Of a DNA stretch of 64,000 nt, positions 51,251 through 59,606 are shown piece after piece. The DNA comes from Alphaproteobacteria bacterium (GTDB taxonomy: Bacteria > Pseudomonadota > Alphaproteobacteria > Reyranellales > Reyranellaceae). Location: the NCBI GenBank assembly GCA_019635875.1, contig JAHBYP010000003.1, positions 558,001 to 622,000 on the forward strand, in the 5' to 3' direction. The notes below the pieces were generated by a model. The model did not search any database and was not told the DNA's origin. It worked only from the letters and a program-made list of their open reading frames with translations. Both the position numbers and the translations under genes were made by a program. Numbering within the stretch: position 1 is the first letter of the stretch; every line of letters begins with the position of its first letter.

Positions 51251-51526
51251 TCACCGCTTGCGGCTGTCGAGCACCGCGATCAGCTCGTCGATGGTGCGCT
51301 GGCGCTCGTCCTTCGAGCCGCTGCCCATCGCGTGCGCCACGCAGTGCCCGAGATGGTCGCGCAGGATCTCCTGCTCGACCCTGTCGAGCGCGGCGCGCAC
51401 CGCGCCGATCTGCGTCAGCACGTCGATGCAGTAGCGGTCGGCCTCGACCATGCGCGCCACGCCGCGCACCTGGCCCTCGATGCGTGCCAGCCGTGCAAGG
51501 CTGGACTTCCTGACCTTGTCGTCCAT
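51251..51526 (-). CDS. csoR: CsoR-type copper-sensing repressor
   Basis: A 91-residue four-helix-bundle repressor of the CsoR/RcnR/FrmR family. C33 ([10 protein letters not shown]), H58 and C62 ([12 protein letters not shown]) are exactly the Cys-His-Cys Cu(I) ligand set of CsoR, distinguishing it from the nickel, formaldehyde and persulfide branches. [17 protein letters not shown] is the conserved helix 1. Cu(I) binding should release it from DNA and derepress the divergent copper ATPase gene. There is no SD before the ATG; the predicted transcript begins at or within a base of the start codon, so the mRNA may be leaderless. Confidence 0.95.
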   Translation of the reverse strand: MDDKVRKSSLARLARIEGQVRGVARMVEADRYCIDVLTQIGAVRAALDRVEQEILRDHLGHCVAHAMGSGSKDERQRTIDELIAVLDSRKR

Positions 51527-51528
51527 GC

Positions 51529-51561
51529 TTGTACTATACCCCCGTAGGGTATATATGGCAA
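51529..51561. promoter_or_regulatory. Overlapping divergent csoR/copA promoters with central operator
   Basis: The dyad TATACCC-CCGTA-GGGTATA (51535-51553) matches CsoR-type operators. Rightward TTGTAC (51529-51534), 17-base spacer, TATATG (51552-51557) points at copA. Leftward TTGCCA (51561-51556), 17-base spacer, TATAGT (51538-51533) points at csoR. The dyad fills both spacers, so one bound repressor would block both promoters. Predicted starts fall within about one base of each ATG. Confidence 0.78.
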
Positions 51562-51564
51562 GCC

Positions 51565-53880
51565 ATGAGCGAGCATCAGCATCACGACCACGCGGTGGCG
51601 ACCGATCCCGTCTGCGGCATGAAGGTGAAGATCGAGGGCGCCAGGCACGTCCACGAGCATCACGGCCAGACCTACTACTTCTGCAATCCCAAGTGCCTGA
51701 CCAGGTTCCAGGCCGAGCCGCAGCGCTATCTCGAGCCGAGACCGGCGGCGGCGCCCACGCCGGCCGAGGCCGCGGCGATCTACACCTGCCCGATGCATCC
51801 CGAGATCCGCCAGGTCGGGCCGGGCAGCTGCCCGATCTGCGGCATGGCGCTGGAGCCCGAGGCCATCACCGCCGAGGCGCCGCCCAACCACGAGCTGGTC
51901 GACTTCACCCGCCGCTTCTGGATCGGTTTGGCGCTTACCTTGCCGGTCGTGGCACTGGAGATGGGCAGCCATCTCTTCGACCTGCATCATCTGGTGGATC
52001 AGCGCCTCTCGGCCTGGCTGCAGCTCGGCTTCGCCACGCCCGTCGTGCTGTGGGCCGGCTGGCCGTTCTTCGCGCGCGGCGTGGCCTCGGTCCGCAACCG
52101 CGCGCTCAACATGTTCACCCTGATCGCCATCGGCACCGGCGCGGCCTGGCTCTACAGCATCGCCGCCACCATCGTGCCCGGCGCTTTCCCGGCGGCGCTG
52201 CGCGACGCGCATGGCGCGGTGGCGGTGTACTTCGAGGCCGCCGCCGTGATCGTCGTGCTGGTGCTGCTCGGCCAGGTGCTCGAGCTGCGCGCGCGCGAGC
52301 GCACCGGTGGCGCGATCCGCGCCCTGCTCAAGCTCGCGCCGGCCACGGCGCTGCGCGTCGGGGAGGACGGCGAGGAGCGCGAAGTGCCGCTGGAGACCGT
52401 GGTCGTCGGCGATCGGCTGCGCGTCAAGCCCGGCGCGAAGGTGCCGGTCGACGGCGCGCTGGCCATCGGCCGCGGCACGATCGACGAGTCGATGATCACC
52501 GGCGAGCCGATGCCCGTCAGCAAGAGCAAGGGCGACAAGCTCACGGGCGGCACGATCAATACCACCGGCAGCTTCGTGATGCGCGCCGAGCGCGTCGGCG
52601 CCGACACCATGCTGGCGCGCATCGTGCAGATGGTGTCGCAGGCGCAGCGCAGCCGCGCGCCGATCCAGCGCCTCGCCGACCAGGTCTCGGGCTGGTTCGT
52701 GCCCGCGGTGCTGCTGGTGGCGGTGCTGAGCTTCGCCGCCTGGAGCCTGTGGGGACCGGCGCCGGCCCTGCCCTTCGCCATCGTCGCCGCCGTCTCGGTG
52801 CTGATCATCGCCTGTCCCTGCGCGCTGGGCCTCGCCACGCCGATGTCGATCATGGTCGGCATCGGCCGCGGCGCCACCGAAGGCGTGCTGATCCGCGACG
52901 CCGAGGCGCTGGAGCGCATGGAGAAGGTCGACACGCTGGTGATCGACAAGACCGGCACACTGACCGAAGGACGGCCGACCCTGCTGGCCGTCGAGACCCT
53001 CGACGGCGGCGACGACAACGAGGCGCTGCGGCTCGCCGCCAGCCTCGAACGCGGCAGCGAGCATCCGATCGCCACCGCCATCGTGGGCGCCGCGCGCGAG
53101 CGCAAGCTGGCGCTGGCTGACGCGCAGGATTTCGACTCGCCGATCGGCAAGGGCGTGTCGGGCACGCTCGACGGCAAGGCGCTCGTGCTGGGCAATGCCG
53201 CCTTCCTCAGGGAGCGCGGCATCGATACGGCACCCGGCGAGAGCCGCGCCGACGCCCTGCGCGCCGACGGCGCCACCGTCGTCATGCTGGCGAACGATGG
53301 CCGGCTCGCCGCGCTGATCGCCGTCGGCGACAAGGTCAAGGACACGACGCCCGACGCGCTGGCGACGCTGAAGGCCGCCGGCCTGCGCATCGTCATGCTG
53401 ACCGGCGACGTGCGCCGCTCGGCCGAGGCGGTGGCGGCGAAGCTCGGCATCGATGCGGTCGAGGCCGAGGTCCTGCCGCAGGACAAGGCGGCGATCGTGC
53501 AGCGCCTGCGCGCCGAGGGCCGCGTCGTCGCCATGGCCGGCGACGGCGTCAACGACGCGCCGGCTCTGGCGGCGGCCGATGTCGGCATCGCCATGGGCAC
53601 CGGCACCGAGATCGCCATCGAAAGCGCCGGCGTCACGCTGGTGAAGGGCGACCTGCGCGGCATCGCCCGCGCGCGCATCCTGTCGCGCGCCACCATGCGC
53701 AACATCAGGCAGAACCTGTTCTTCGCCTTCGCCTACAACACCGCCGGCGTTCCGGTGGCCGCGGGCGTGCTCTATCCGGTGTTCGGTCTGCTGCTGTCGC
53801 CGGTGATCGCCGCCGCGGCGATGTCGCTGAGCTCGGTCAGCGTCATCGCCAACGCGCTGCGCCTGCGCCGCTCGACCTAG
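51565..53880 (+). CDS. copA: Copper-exporting P1B-type ATPase with YHS and HMBD N-terminal domains
   Basis: A 771-residue inner-membrane pump. The N-terminus has a His-rich start (MSEHQHHDH), a YHS metal domain ([12 protein letters not shown]...[20 protein letters not shown]), and a heavy-metal-binding CxxC-type segment ([26 protein letters not shown]) in place of classical HMA domains. The P1B core follows: transmembrane Cu site CPC (about residues 417-419), phosphorylation DKTGT (D461), the SEHPIA nucleotide motif, and [10 protein letters not shown] (G659). It exports Cu(I) from the cytoplasm. ATG 51565 lacks an SD and lies one base after the predicted transcription start. Divergent csoR shares its operator. 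Confidence 0.95.
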   Translation: MSEHQHHDHAVATDPVCGMKVKIEGARHVHEHHGQTYYFCNPKCLTRFQAEPQRYLEPRPAAAPTPAEAAAIYTCPMHPEIRQVGPGSCPICGMALEPEAITAEAPPNHELVDFTRRFWIGLALTLPVVALEMGSHLFDLHHLVDQRLSAWLQLGFATPVVLWAGWPFFARGVASVRNRALNMFTLIAIGTGAAWLYSIAATIVPGAFPAALRDAHGAVAVYFEAAAVIVVLVLLGQVLELRARERTGGAIRALLKLAPATALRVGEDGEEREVPLETVVVGDRLRVKPGAKVPVDGALAIGRGTIDESMITGEPMPVSKSKGDKLTGGTINTTGSFVMRAERVGADTMLARIVQMVSQAQRSRAPIQRLADQVSGWFVPAVLLVAVLSFAAWSLWGPAPALPFAIVAAVSVLIIACPCALGLATPMSIMVGIGRGATEGVLIRDAEALERMEKVDTLVIDKTGTLTEGRPTLLAVETLDGGDDNEALRLAASLERGSEHPIATAIVGAARERKLALADAQDFDSPIGKGVSGTLDGKALVLGNAAFLRERGIDTAPGESRADALRADGATVVMLANDGRLAALIAVGDKVKDTTPDALATLKAAGLRIVMLTGDVRRSAEAVAAKLGIDAVEAEVLPQDKAAIVQRLRAEGRVVAMAGDGVNDAPALAAADVGIAMGTGTEIAIESAGVTLVKGDLRGIARARILSRATMRNIRQNLFFAFAYNTAGVPVAAGVLYPVFGLLLSPVIAAAAMSLSSVSVIANALRLRRST

Positions 53881-53915
53881 AGCACCGAGCGTCAAAACGA
53901 ACTCAGCCGTCTTCC

Positions 53916-53946
53916 TGGGAGCGCCGGCGGGACGCCGGCGCTCCCA
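53916..53946. terminator. Hairpin after copA
   Basis: TGGGAGCGCCGGC-GGGAC-GCCGGCGCTCCCA, a 13-bp perfect stem 36 bases after the copA stop, between convergent genes. No T-run; it could be either a bidirectional terminator or another dispersed palindrome. Confidence 0.6.
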
Positions 53947-53978
53947 AAGACGCGTGATTCCGCATTTCGTTCGTTGCG

Positions 53979-54629
53979 CTAGCGCAGCCGCACCAGCGTC
54001 TCTGCGTGGCGCACGGCGCAGGCGACGCCGTCGAGCAGCGGCAGGGCGATGCGGGCGCGGAGGCTGTCGGCCAGGCCGGCCAGCGGTCCGCCTCCCAGCA
54101 CGATCGAGGCGACATCGCCACGCGCGGCAATCTCCCGGCACGCCGCTTCCAGCGCCGCGCCGTGGTCGGTCTGCACCGAGGCCACGTCGGCGACCGGCGC
54201 ATCCAGGAAGAAGTTGACCGCCAGCCGCTCGGCCAGGCCAAGGCGACGCGCCATCGTCTCGAACACCGGCCGCAGGGTCGAGGCGAGCGACACGATCGCG
54301 AAGCGCTCACCCATCATCGCCGCCGTCAGCAATGCGCTTTCGGCGATGCCCAGCACCGGCCGCTTCGACAGCGCACGCGCCGCCATCAGGCCGGGATCGG
54401 CGAAGGCGGCGATGATGATCGCGTCATGGGACGGCCATTCGCGCGCGACGATCTCCAGCGTGACCGCTTCAGCCGCCGCCGCCTGTTCGGGCAGGCTGAT
54501 ATAAGGCACGCCACGGGGGGCGCTCAGCCCGACGATCTCGGTGCCTTGCGACGCGTGGCGGTGCGCCTGCTCCACCATGCGGTCGGTGACCGCCTGGGTC
54601 GTGTTGGGATTGTAGACGAGCAAGCGCAT
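53979..54629 (-). CDS. Hydantoin/Asp/Glu racemase-like protein lacking catalytic cysteines
   Basis: A 216-residue protein of the Asp/Glu/hydantoin racemase superfamily. LLVYNPNTTQAVTDRMVEQA, IIIAAFADPGLMAARALSKRPVLGIAESAL and ASIVLGGGPLAGLADSLRARIALPLLDGVACAV follow the hydantoin racemase layout. In the active family both half-sites carry a Cys (ACFxDPG and VLGCAGM); here they are A75 (AAFADPG) and G180 (VLGGGPL), so proton-transfer racemisation by the usual two-Cys mechanism is not possible. It may be a binding protein or catalyse another reaction. ATG 54629 lies five bases after the stop of an SDR gene, so they form an operon. Confidence 0.85.
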   Translation of the reverse strand: MRLLVYNPNTTQAVTDRMVEQAHRHASQGTEIVGLSAPRGVPYISLPEQAAAAEAVTLEIVAREWPSHDAIIIAAFADPGLMAARALSKRPVLGIAESALLTAAMMGERFAIVSLASTLRPVFETMARRLGLAERLAVNFFLDAPVADVASVQTDHGAALEAACREIAARGDVASIVLGGGPLAGLADSLRARIALPLLDGVACAVRHAETLVRLR

Positions 54630-54634
54630 GGCGT

Positions 54635-55420
54635 TCAGGCGCCCAGCAGCTGGCCACCATCGACCGAGATCGTCTGGCCGGTGACCCAGTTGGCCAGGGG
54701 CGAGGCGAGGAACAGCGCTACGCTCGCGATCTCCTCGGGATGGCCCAGGCGGCCGAACGGGATGCTCTTGTGGATCGCGTTGTAGAGCTGCGGCGCGTCC
54801 GTCTTGCGGCGATCCCAGACGCCGCCGGGAAACTCGATCGAGCCCGGCGCGATGCAGTTCACGCGGATGTTCTTGCGCGCCAAAGTCGCGGCCTGCGACA
54901 GCGTGTAGTGGATCATCGCCGCCTTCACCGCGCCGTAGGGCGGCTGGCGCGCCGCCGGCCGCATGGCCGAGATCGACGACATGTTGATGATCGAGGCGCC
55001 GGCCTTGCCGCCATTGACGTCGTTGGCCGCACCGGCCTTCTCGAGATACGGCATCGCCGCCTGCGAGGCGCGCACCATCGCCATGACGTCGACATTGAGG
55101 CCCGCGGCCCATCCCGCCTCGTCGTCGGTCGAGCCAAAGCCCGAGGCGTTGTTGACCAGCACGTCGATGCCGCCCAGCGCCTGGGCGGCGTCCTCGATGT
55201 AACGCTTGATCGCGGCCGCGTCGCCGAGGTCGCAGCTGGCGGCATGCGCCTTGTGGTTCGACCTGGCGATGTCCGTGCGCGTCTCCTCCAGCGCCTTGGG
55301 CTCGCGCGCGCAGATCGAGACGTCGGCGCCCGCCTGGGCGAAGCCCAGCGCGATCGAACGGCCGATGCCGCGGCTGCCGCCGCACACCACGACGCGGCGG
55401 CCGGTGAAATCGAAACTCAT
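54635..55420 (-). CDS. Short-chain dehydrogenase/reductase
   Basis: A 261-residue classical SDR. VVVCGGSRGIGRSIALGFAQAGADVSICARE contains the glycine motif and an Arg that favours NADP(H), DVLVNNASGFG is the NNAG strand, and IINMSSISAMRPAARQPPYGAVKAAMIH supplies the catalytic Ser, Tyr and Lys. The C-terminal WVTGQTISVDGGQLLGA is typical. The substrate is unknown. GAGG lies before ATG 55420. It precedes the racemase-like gene and follows a 137-base gap that contains a family E repeat. Confidence 0.92.
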   Translation of the reverse strand: MSFDFTGRRVVVCGGSRGIGRSIALGFAQAGADVSICAREPKALEETRTDIARSNHKAHAASCDLGDAAAIKRYIEDAAQALGGIDVLVNNASGFGSTDDEAGWAAGLNVDVMAMVRASQAAMPYLEKAGAANDVNGGKAGASIINMSSISAMRPAARQPPYGAVKAAMIHYTLSQAATLARKNIRVNCIAPGSIEFPGGVWDRRKTDAPQLYNAIHKSIPFGRLGHPEEIASVALFLASPLANWVTGQTISVDGGQLLGA

Positions 55421-55453
55421 GACGGTCCTCTTGTTCGCTTGCAGCTCGTCTTG

Positions 55454-55576
55454 CTCCCTCTCCCCGCCTGCGGGGAGAGGGTTGGGATGAGGGGTTCGTG
55501 CGGCAAACCGCGGCCGCAGTCTATTCGATCCGGCCCCTCACCCCGACCCTCTCCCCGCTATCGCAGGGAGAGGGAG
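55454..55576. repeat. Family E inverted repeat (CTCCCTCTCCCCGC type)
   Basis: Ends CTCCCTCTCCCCGC-CTGC-GGGGAGAGGG and CCCTCTCCCCGC-TATC-GCAGGGAGAGGGAG flank a spacer with TGAGGGGTTCG and CGGCCCCTCA. The right end contains the last codons and stop of the alpha/beta hydrolase gene (55558-55560). Confidence 0.85.
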
Positions 55577-56322
55577 GACAGAAAGGATTCGACGGCGCGG
55601 TTGAAGGCGGCGGGCTGGTGCAGGTTGGCGGCATGGCCGGCGGCGGGGATGACCACCTTCGACGCGCCGGGAATCTTGGCCGCCATGTAGTCGGTGGCGG
55701 CGAGGAAGTTCTTGTCGTCGGCGCCCACGAGCACCAGCGTCGGCACCTTCACGCCCTCCAGCGACTTGATCACGCGGTCGTTCTGCTGCGCCAGCATGCC
55801 GCGCGCCGCGCCGGCCAGACCCGAGGCGTCGCGATGCTGGCTCAGGCGCACCTCGTCGCTGCTGCCCAGCGCCGCGAGGCCACGCGCCTCGAGATCGGCG
55901 GCGCGCTTGTGCGCCGTGGCGTTCCATGCCGCGCGCGCCTCGTCCTTCTTGAAGCCGGGCCCGGTGTCGAACAGCATCAGCGCGCGCGTCATGCCGGGAT
56001 GCGTGGCGTGGAAGGCGAGCGACATGTAGCCGCCCAGCGACAGGCCGGCGATCACCGCGCTCTTCTCGCCGACCGCGTCCAGGATCGCCGCCATGTCGCC
56101 CACCGTCAGCGCCTCGGAGTACTTCGCGCCGTCGCTGGGATAGTCGCTCTGCCCGTGCCCGCGCATGTCCCAGACGATGACCTTGTAGCGGTCCTTCAGC
56201 GCCGCCACCTGGCCGTCCCACATCCTCGACGTGGCGCTGTAGCCGTGGCTCAGCAGCACGGCAGGCCCGGCGCCGTGCATCTCGTAGTGGATCTTCACGC
56301 CGTCGCGGTCGAGGCTCGCCAT
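55558..56322 (-). CDS. Alpha/beta fold hydrolase
   Basis: A 254-residue alpha/beta hydrolase of about usual size. HGYSATSRMWDGQVAAL is the HG oxyanion strand, VIVWDMRGHGQSDYP the strap, IAGLSLGGYMSLAFHATHP the nucleophile elbow with the catalytic Ser, LVLVGADDKNF carries the Asp region and VIPAAGHAANLHQPAAFN the His. It is of the type found in ester or ring-cleavage hydrolases of aromatic or terpenoid degradation; substrate unknown. GGGAGACAGG precedes ATG 56322. The last six codons and TAG are encoded by the arm of a repeat. It is 16 bases downstream of the TauD-type dioxygenase gene, suggesting cotranscription. Confidence 0.92.
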   Translation of the reverse strand: MASLDRDGVKIHYEMHGAGPAVLLSHGYSATSRMWDGQVAALKDRYKVIVWDMRGHGQSDYPSDGAKYSEALTVGDMAAILDAVGEKSAVIAGLSLGGYMSLAFHATHPGMTRALMLFDTGPGFKKDEARAAWNATAHKRAADLEARGLAALGSSDEVRLSQHRDASGLAGAARGMLAQQNDRVIKSLEGVKVPTLVLVGADDKNFLAATDYMAAKIPGASKVVIPAAGHAANLHQPAAFNRAVESFLSSLSLR

Positions 56323-56338
56323 GTCCTGTCTCCCTTGC

Positions 56339-57202
56339 TTATTGCGGCACGGTCGGCTGATCGCCGCCGATGGTCGTGCGCTGCATCAGCCGCTTGTGCT
56401 TCACCGTGTCGTACTTCGTGGCGCGATGCACCACCGCGCGGTTGTCCCACAGCACGCTGTCGCCCTCGCGCCATTTGTGGGCGAAACAGAACTCCGGCTT
56501 CAGCGCTGTCCGCGTCAGCTCGTCGAGCAGCGCCCGGCCCTCCTCGAGCGGCCAGCCGACGACGTGCGAAGCGTGCGCGCCGATGTAGAGCGCCTTGCGC
56601 CCGTTGATCGGGTTGATGCGCCACATGCGCTGCTTCGCGCCCGGCAGCTCCGCGCGCATCTCCTCGGTCAGCACCGAGTCGTCGACCAGGCCGCGCGAAT
56701 GGATCAGGGAATGCTCGACGACCAGCGGCTCGATCTTCGCCTTCATCTCGTCGGAGAGCGAATCGTAGGCCGCGCGCATGCTGCAGAACTCGGTGTCGCC
56801 GCCCTCCGGCGGCACGATGCGCGCCGTCAGCAGCGAGCACAGCGAGGGAACGCTCTTGAAGGAGCTGTCGGAGTGCCAGAAGTAGTTGGCGAGCTGGTAG
56901 ATCATGCGGCGATCCTCGGGCGGGATCACCGCGCCGCTCTTGATGTCGAGATTGGACTGGCGCGCGAAAGGCGTGCCGACGCCGGGGTTGGCCTTGCCGG
57001 CGATCTCCAGCGGGCCGAACATCTCGCTGAAGCGGATCTGCTTCTCGTCGTCCATCGGCATGTCGCGGAACACCAGCACGGAGTGCTCCTCGAAGGCGGC
57101 GCGGATCTCGCCGAAATCGCGCGCCGAGACCGGCTCGCGGATATCGACGCCGGAGATCTCGGCGCCGAACAGCGGATGGATCCTGCGGACGGTGATGGGC
57201 AT
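56339..57202 (-). CDS. TauD/TfdA-family Fe(II)/2-oxoglutarate dioxygenase
   Basis: A 287-residue dioxygenase. The metal triad is H110 and D112 (YFWHSDSSFKSVPS) with H259 (NRAVVHRATKYD), and R271 (HKRLMQRTT) is the likely 2-oxoglutarate carboxylate ligand; spacing is as in TauD. SVLVFRDMPMDDEKQIRFSEMFGPL is the typical N-terminal block. It would hydroxylate a small substrate (sulfonate, phenoxyacetate or other) while converting 2-oxoglutarate to succinate. GGAGG lies about nine bases before ATG 57202. The adjacent alpha/beta hydrolase could process its product. Confidence 0.92.
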   Translation of the reverse strand: MPITVRRIHPLFGAEISGVDIREPVSARDFGEIRAAFEEHSVLVFRDMPMDDEKQIRFSEMFGPLEIAGKANPGVGTPFARQSNLDIKSGAVIPPEDRRMIYQLANYFWHSDSSFKSVPSLCSLLTARIVPPEGGDTEFCSMRAAYDSLSDEMKAKIEPLVVEHSLIHSRGLVDDSVLTEEMRAELPGAKQRMWRINPINGRKALYIGAHASHVVGWPLEEGRALLDELTRTALKPEFCFAHKWREGDSVLWDNRAVVHRATKYDTVKHKRLMQRTTIGGDQPTVPQ

Positions 57203-57358
57203 GCGGGCGACCCTCCGGTGCGCTCTCTCGGCGCGTGGGCGGCAGTGAACCATCCGACGTCAGCCGGAACAAACACGGCCGGCACAAATCTGCCTTGCGA
57301 ACCGGCGGCCTCGACGCCGGCCGGCGGGCGTGGAACGCTAGGCTGGTCGACCAGCTCC
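57203..57358. other. Divergent intergenic stretch, no gene seen
   Basis: With the following family C repeat this is the 306-base gap between the dioxygenase (minus) and serine hydrolase (plus). No frame with an SD is seen; promoters for the dioxygenase unit should lie here. Confidence 0.4.
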
Positions 57359-57482
57359 TACCTTCCCCCGGAGGGGGAAGGTGCCCGAAGGGCGGATGGG
57401 GGATGTCGAAGACGGACACCGTGTGCGTTGAGGCATCCCCCATCCGGCGCTTCGCGCCACCTTCCCCCTCCGGGGGAAGGTA
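57359..57482. repeat. Family C composite repeat, copy 6
   Basis: Symmetric outer ends TACCTTCCCCCGG...CCGGGGGAAGGTA; inner right stem altered to GCGTTGAGGCATCCCCC as in copy 2. It ends 26 bases before the serine hydrolase ATG. Confidence 0.93.
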
Positions 57483-57508
57483 AAGATCGAACGAAAAGGA
57501 TCTACATC

Positions 57509-58732
57509 ATGAACATCGCCAGCGGCATCGCCCCCGAGGACACCGGCCTTTCCGCCAAGCGGCTGAAGCTCATCGAGGGCTGGGCCGACGCCCTGGTGGC
57601 GAGCAAGAAGCTCGCCGGCCTGACCACGGTCGTGGCGCGGCGCGGCAAGATCGCCCATCACCACGTCACCGGGCTGAGCGACATCGCGCGCGGCACCAGG
57701 ATGGCGGCGGACACCATCTTCCGCATCTACTCGATGACCAAGCCGCTGACCTCGGTGGCGATCATGATGCTGTACGAGGAAGGCCGCTTCCAGCTCGACG
57801 ACCCGATCAGCAAGTACGCGCCGATGTTCAGGAACCCGCGCGTCGCCGCCGGCGGCATGCGCGGCAAGATCGACACCGTGCCGGCCAATCGCGAGATCAC
57901 CTTCCGCGACCTGCTGACCCACACCTCGGGCATCACCTACGGCTTCATGGAGGCCAACACGGTCGACGCCGTCTATCGCAAGGTCGGCATCGACTTCCAG
58001 ACCGCCAAGGTCAGCCTCGAGGAGATGTGCGCGCGCCTGGCCGAGATTCCGCTGATCGCCCAGCCCGGCGCGGAGTGGAATTACAGCAACGCCACCGACG
58101 TGCTGGGCTACCTGGTGCAGGTGCTCTCCGGCCAGCGCTTCGACGACTTCCTGGCCGAGCGCATCATCAAGCCGCTGGGGATGGTGGACACGGCATTCTG
58201 GGTACCGCAGGACAAGCTCGGCCGGCTGGCCGCGAACTACAACGTCGAGGCCGACGGCTCGCTGAAGCTGATCGACGATCCGCAGAAGAGCAGCTTCGCG
58301 GTGAAGCGCGACATCGTCTCGGGTGGCGGCGGGCTGTGCTCGACCGCCGCCGACTACATGCGCTTCTGCCAGATGATGCTCAACAAGGGCGAGCTCGAGG
58401 GCGTGCGCCTGCTGGGCCGCAAGACGGTCGAGCTGATGACCGCCAACCACCTGCGCGGCGACATGGCCGACATGGGCCAGCCGCGCTTCAGCGAGTCGAG
58501 CTACGAGGGCGTCGGCTTCGGCCTGGGCTTCTCGGTCATGCTCGATCCGGCCAAGGCGCAGATCCTCGGCACGCCGGGCGAATACGCCTGGGGCGGCGCC
58601 GCCAGCACAGCGTTCTGGGTCGATCCGGCGGAGGAGATGATCGTGCTGCTGATGACGCAGGCGATGCCGTCCTCCGCCTACCCGATCCGCCGCGAGCTGC
58701 GCGTGCTCAGCTACCAGGCGGTGATCGACTAG
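57509..58732 (+). CDS. Beta-lactamase-fold serine hydrolase (EstB/class C type)
   Basis: A 407-residue protein of the serine beta-lactamase/DD-peptidase fold. S75 and K78 in IYSMTKPLTS are the nucleophile and base, YSN (EWNYSNATDVLGYL) is the second motif, and WGGAASTAFWVDP takes the place of the third KTG-type motif. No signal peptide precedes the fold (MNIASGIAPEDTGLSAKRL), so it is more likely a cytoplasmic esterase such as EstB than a beta-lactamase. AAAAGGATC lies upstream of ATG 57509. It is followed by a family A palindrome and then by an alpha/beta hydrolase and an LLM monooxygenase in the same direction. Confidence 0.91.
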   Translation: MNIASGIAPEDTGLSAKRLKLIEGWADALVASKKLAGLTTVVARRGKIAHHHVTGLSDIARGTRMAADTIFRIYSMTKPLTSVAIMMLYEEGRFQLDDPISKYAPMFRNPRVAAGGMRGKIDTVPANREITFRDLLTHTSGITYGFMEANTVDAVYRKVGIDFQTAKVSLEEMCARLAEIPLIAQPGAEWNYSNATDVLGYLVQVLSGQRFDDFLAERIIKPLGMVDTAFWVPQDKLGRLAANYNVEADGSLKLIDDPQKSSFAVKRDIVSGGGGLCSTAADYMRFCQMMLNKGELEGVRLLGRKTVELMTANHLRGDMADMGQPRFSESSYEGVGFGLGFSVMLDPAKAQILGTPGEYAWGGAASTAFWVDPAEEMIVLLMTQAMPSSAYPIRRELRVLSYQAVID

Positions 58733-58738
58733 CCCCTC

Positions 58739-58808
58739 CGTCATTCCGAGCGCAGCGGGGAATCCTTCCTGCGGCCTCAAAGACCCCTCGCTGCGCTCGG
58801 GGTGACAG
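58739..58808. repeat. Family A inverted repeat, copy 9
   Basis: Diverged copy (CGTCATTCCGAGCGCAGCGG / CCCTCGCTGCGCTCGGGGTGAC) starting 7 bases after the serine hydrolase stop. Confidence 0.88.
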
Positions 58809-58834
58809 AGGTTCCGCGATAGTCGGTACCCAGC

Positions 58835-59590
58835 ATGCAGAGCGTATCAGGCGTCGATCTCGACATCGTGGAGCGCGGCCGGGGACGGCCGCTGCTCTTC
58901 CTGCATGCCGGCGAAGGGCTGTGGCCGCAGCGGCCATGGCTCGACGCGCTGGCGCAGCGCTTTCGCGTCATTGCGCCGGTGCATCCCGGATGGGGCCGCT
59001 CGGCGCTGCCGGACTGGATGTCGAGCGTCGACGATCTCGCCTATCTCTATCTCGATCTCGCCAGGCAGCTCGACCTGAAGGACGCGGTGCTGGTCGGCAA
59101 TTGCTTCGGCGGCTGGATCGCGGCCGAGATGGCGGTGCGCGACTCGCGGCGCTTCGGCAGGCTGGTGCTCGCCGCGCCGCTGGGCGTGAAGTTCGGCGGG
59201 CTGCACGATCGCGACATCGCCGACATGCACGGCATGGCGAAGAGCGAGCTCGACGGTCTGGCCTGGGCCGCTCCGGCGCGTGGTGCCGTCGATTTCACGA
59301 AGCTGCCGGAAACCGAGATCGCCGGCATCGTGCGCGGCCGCGAGGCCTTCGCGCTGTTCGGCTGGAAACCCTACATGCACAATCCCAAGCTCAAGCACTG
59401 GCTGCACCGCATCGATATCCCGACGTTGATCCTGTGGGGCGACCAGGACCGCATCGTGAAGCCGGAGACCGGCGCCAGGTGGCGCGATGCGGTCCCCGGC
59501 GCAAAGCTCGAGACGATCGCCGATGCCGGCCACTTCCCGCACTGGGAGCAGCCGCAGGCCTTCGCCGATCGCGTCGCCAGTTTCGCCTGA
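58835..59590 (+). CDS. Alpha/beta hydrolase with a cysteine nucleophile elbow
   Basis: A 251-residue alpha/beta hydrolase. LLFLHAGEGLW is the oxyanion strand, FRVIAPVHPGWGRSALP the strap, and VLVGNCFGGWIAAEMA the nucleophile elbow, in which C90 stands where Ser is usual (G-x-C-x-G), as in dienelactone hydrolases. LILWGDQDRIVKPE carries the acid and ADAGHFPHWEQPQAF the His. A Cys nucleophile favours activated esters, lactones or thioesters. It lies 16 bases before an LLM-class monooxygenase gene, so the two probably act in one pathway, for example opening a lactone or ester made by flavin-dependent oxidation; that is inference. No strong SD precedes ATG 58835. Confidence 0.9.
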   Translation: MQSVSGVDLDIVERGRGRPLLFLHAGEGLWPQRPWLDALAQRFRVIAPVHPGWGRSALPDWMSSVDDLAYLYLDLARQLDLKDAVLVGNCFGGWIAAEMAVRDSRRFGRLVLAAPLGVKFGGLHDRDIADMHGMAKSELDGLAWAAPARGAVDFTKLPETEIAGIVRGREAFALFGWKPYMHNPKLKHWLHRIDIPTLILWGDQDRIVKPETGARWRDAVPGAKLETIADAGHFPHWEQPQAFADRVASFA

Positions 59591-59606
59591 CCAAGAGGAG
59601 GACACC

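Noticed and set aside
51415..54141. A 908-codon minus-strand open frame
   Set aside because: Antisense to copA and repetitive in composition; the copA frame has every P1B motif.
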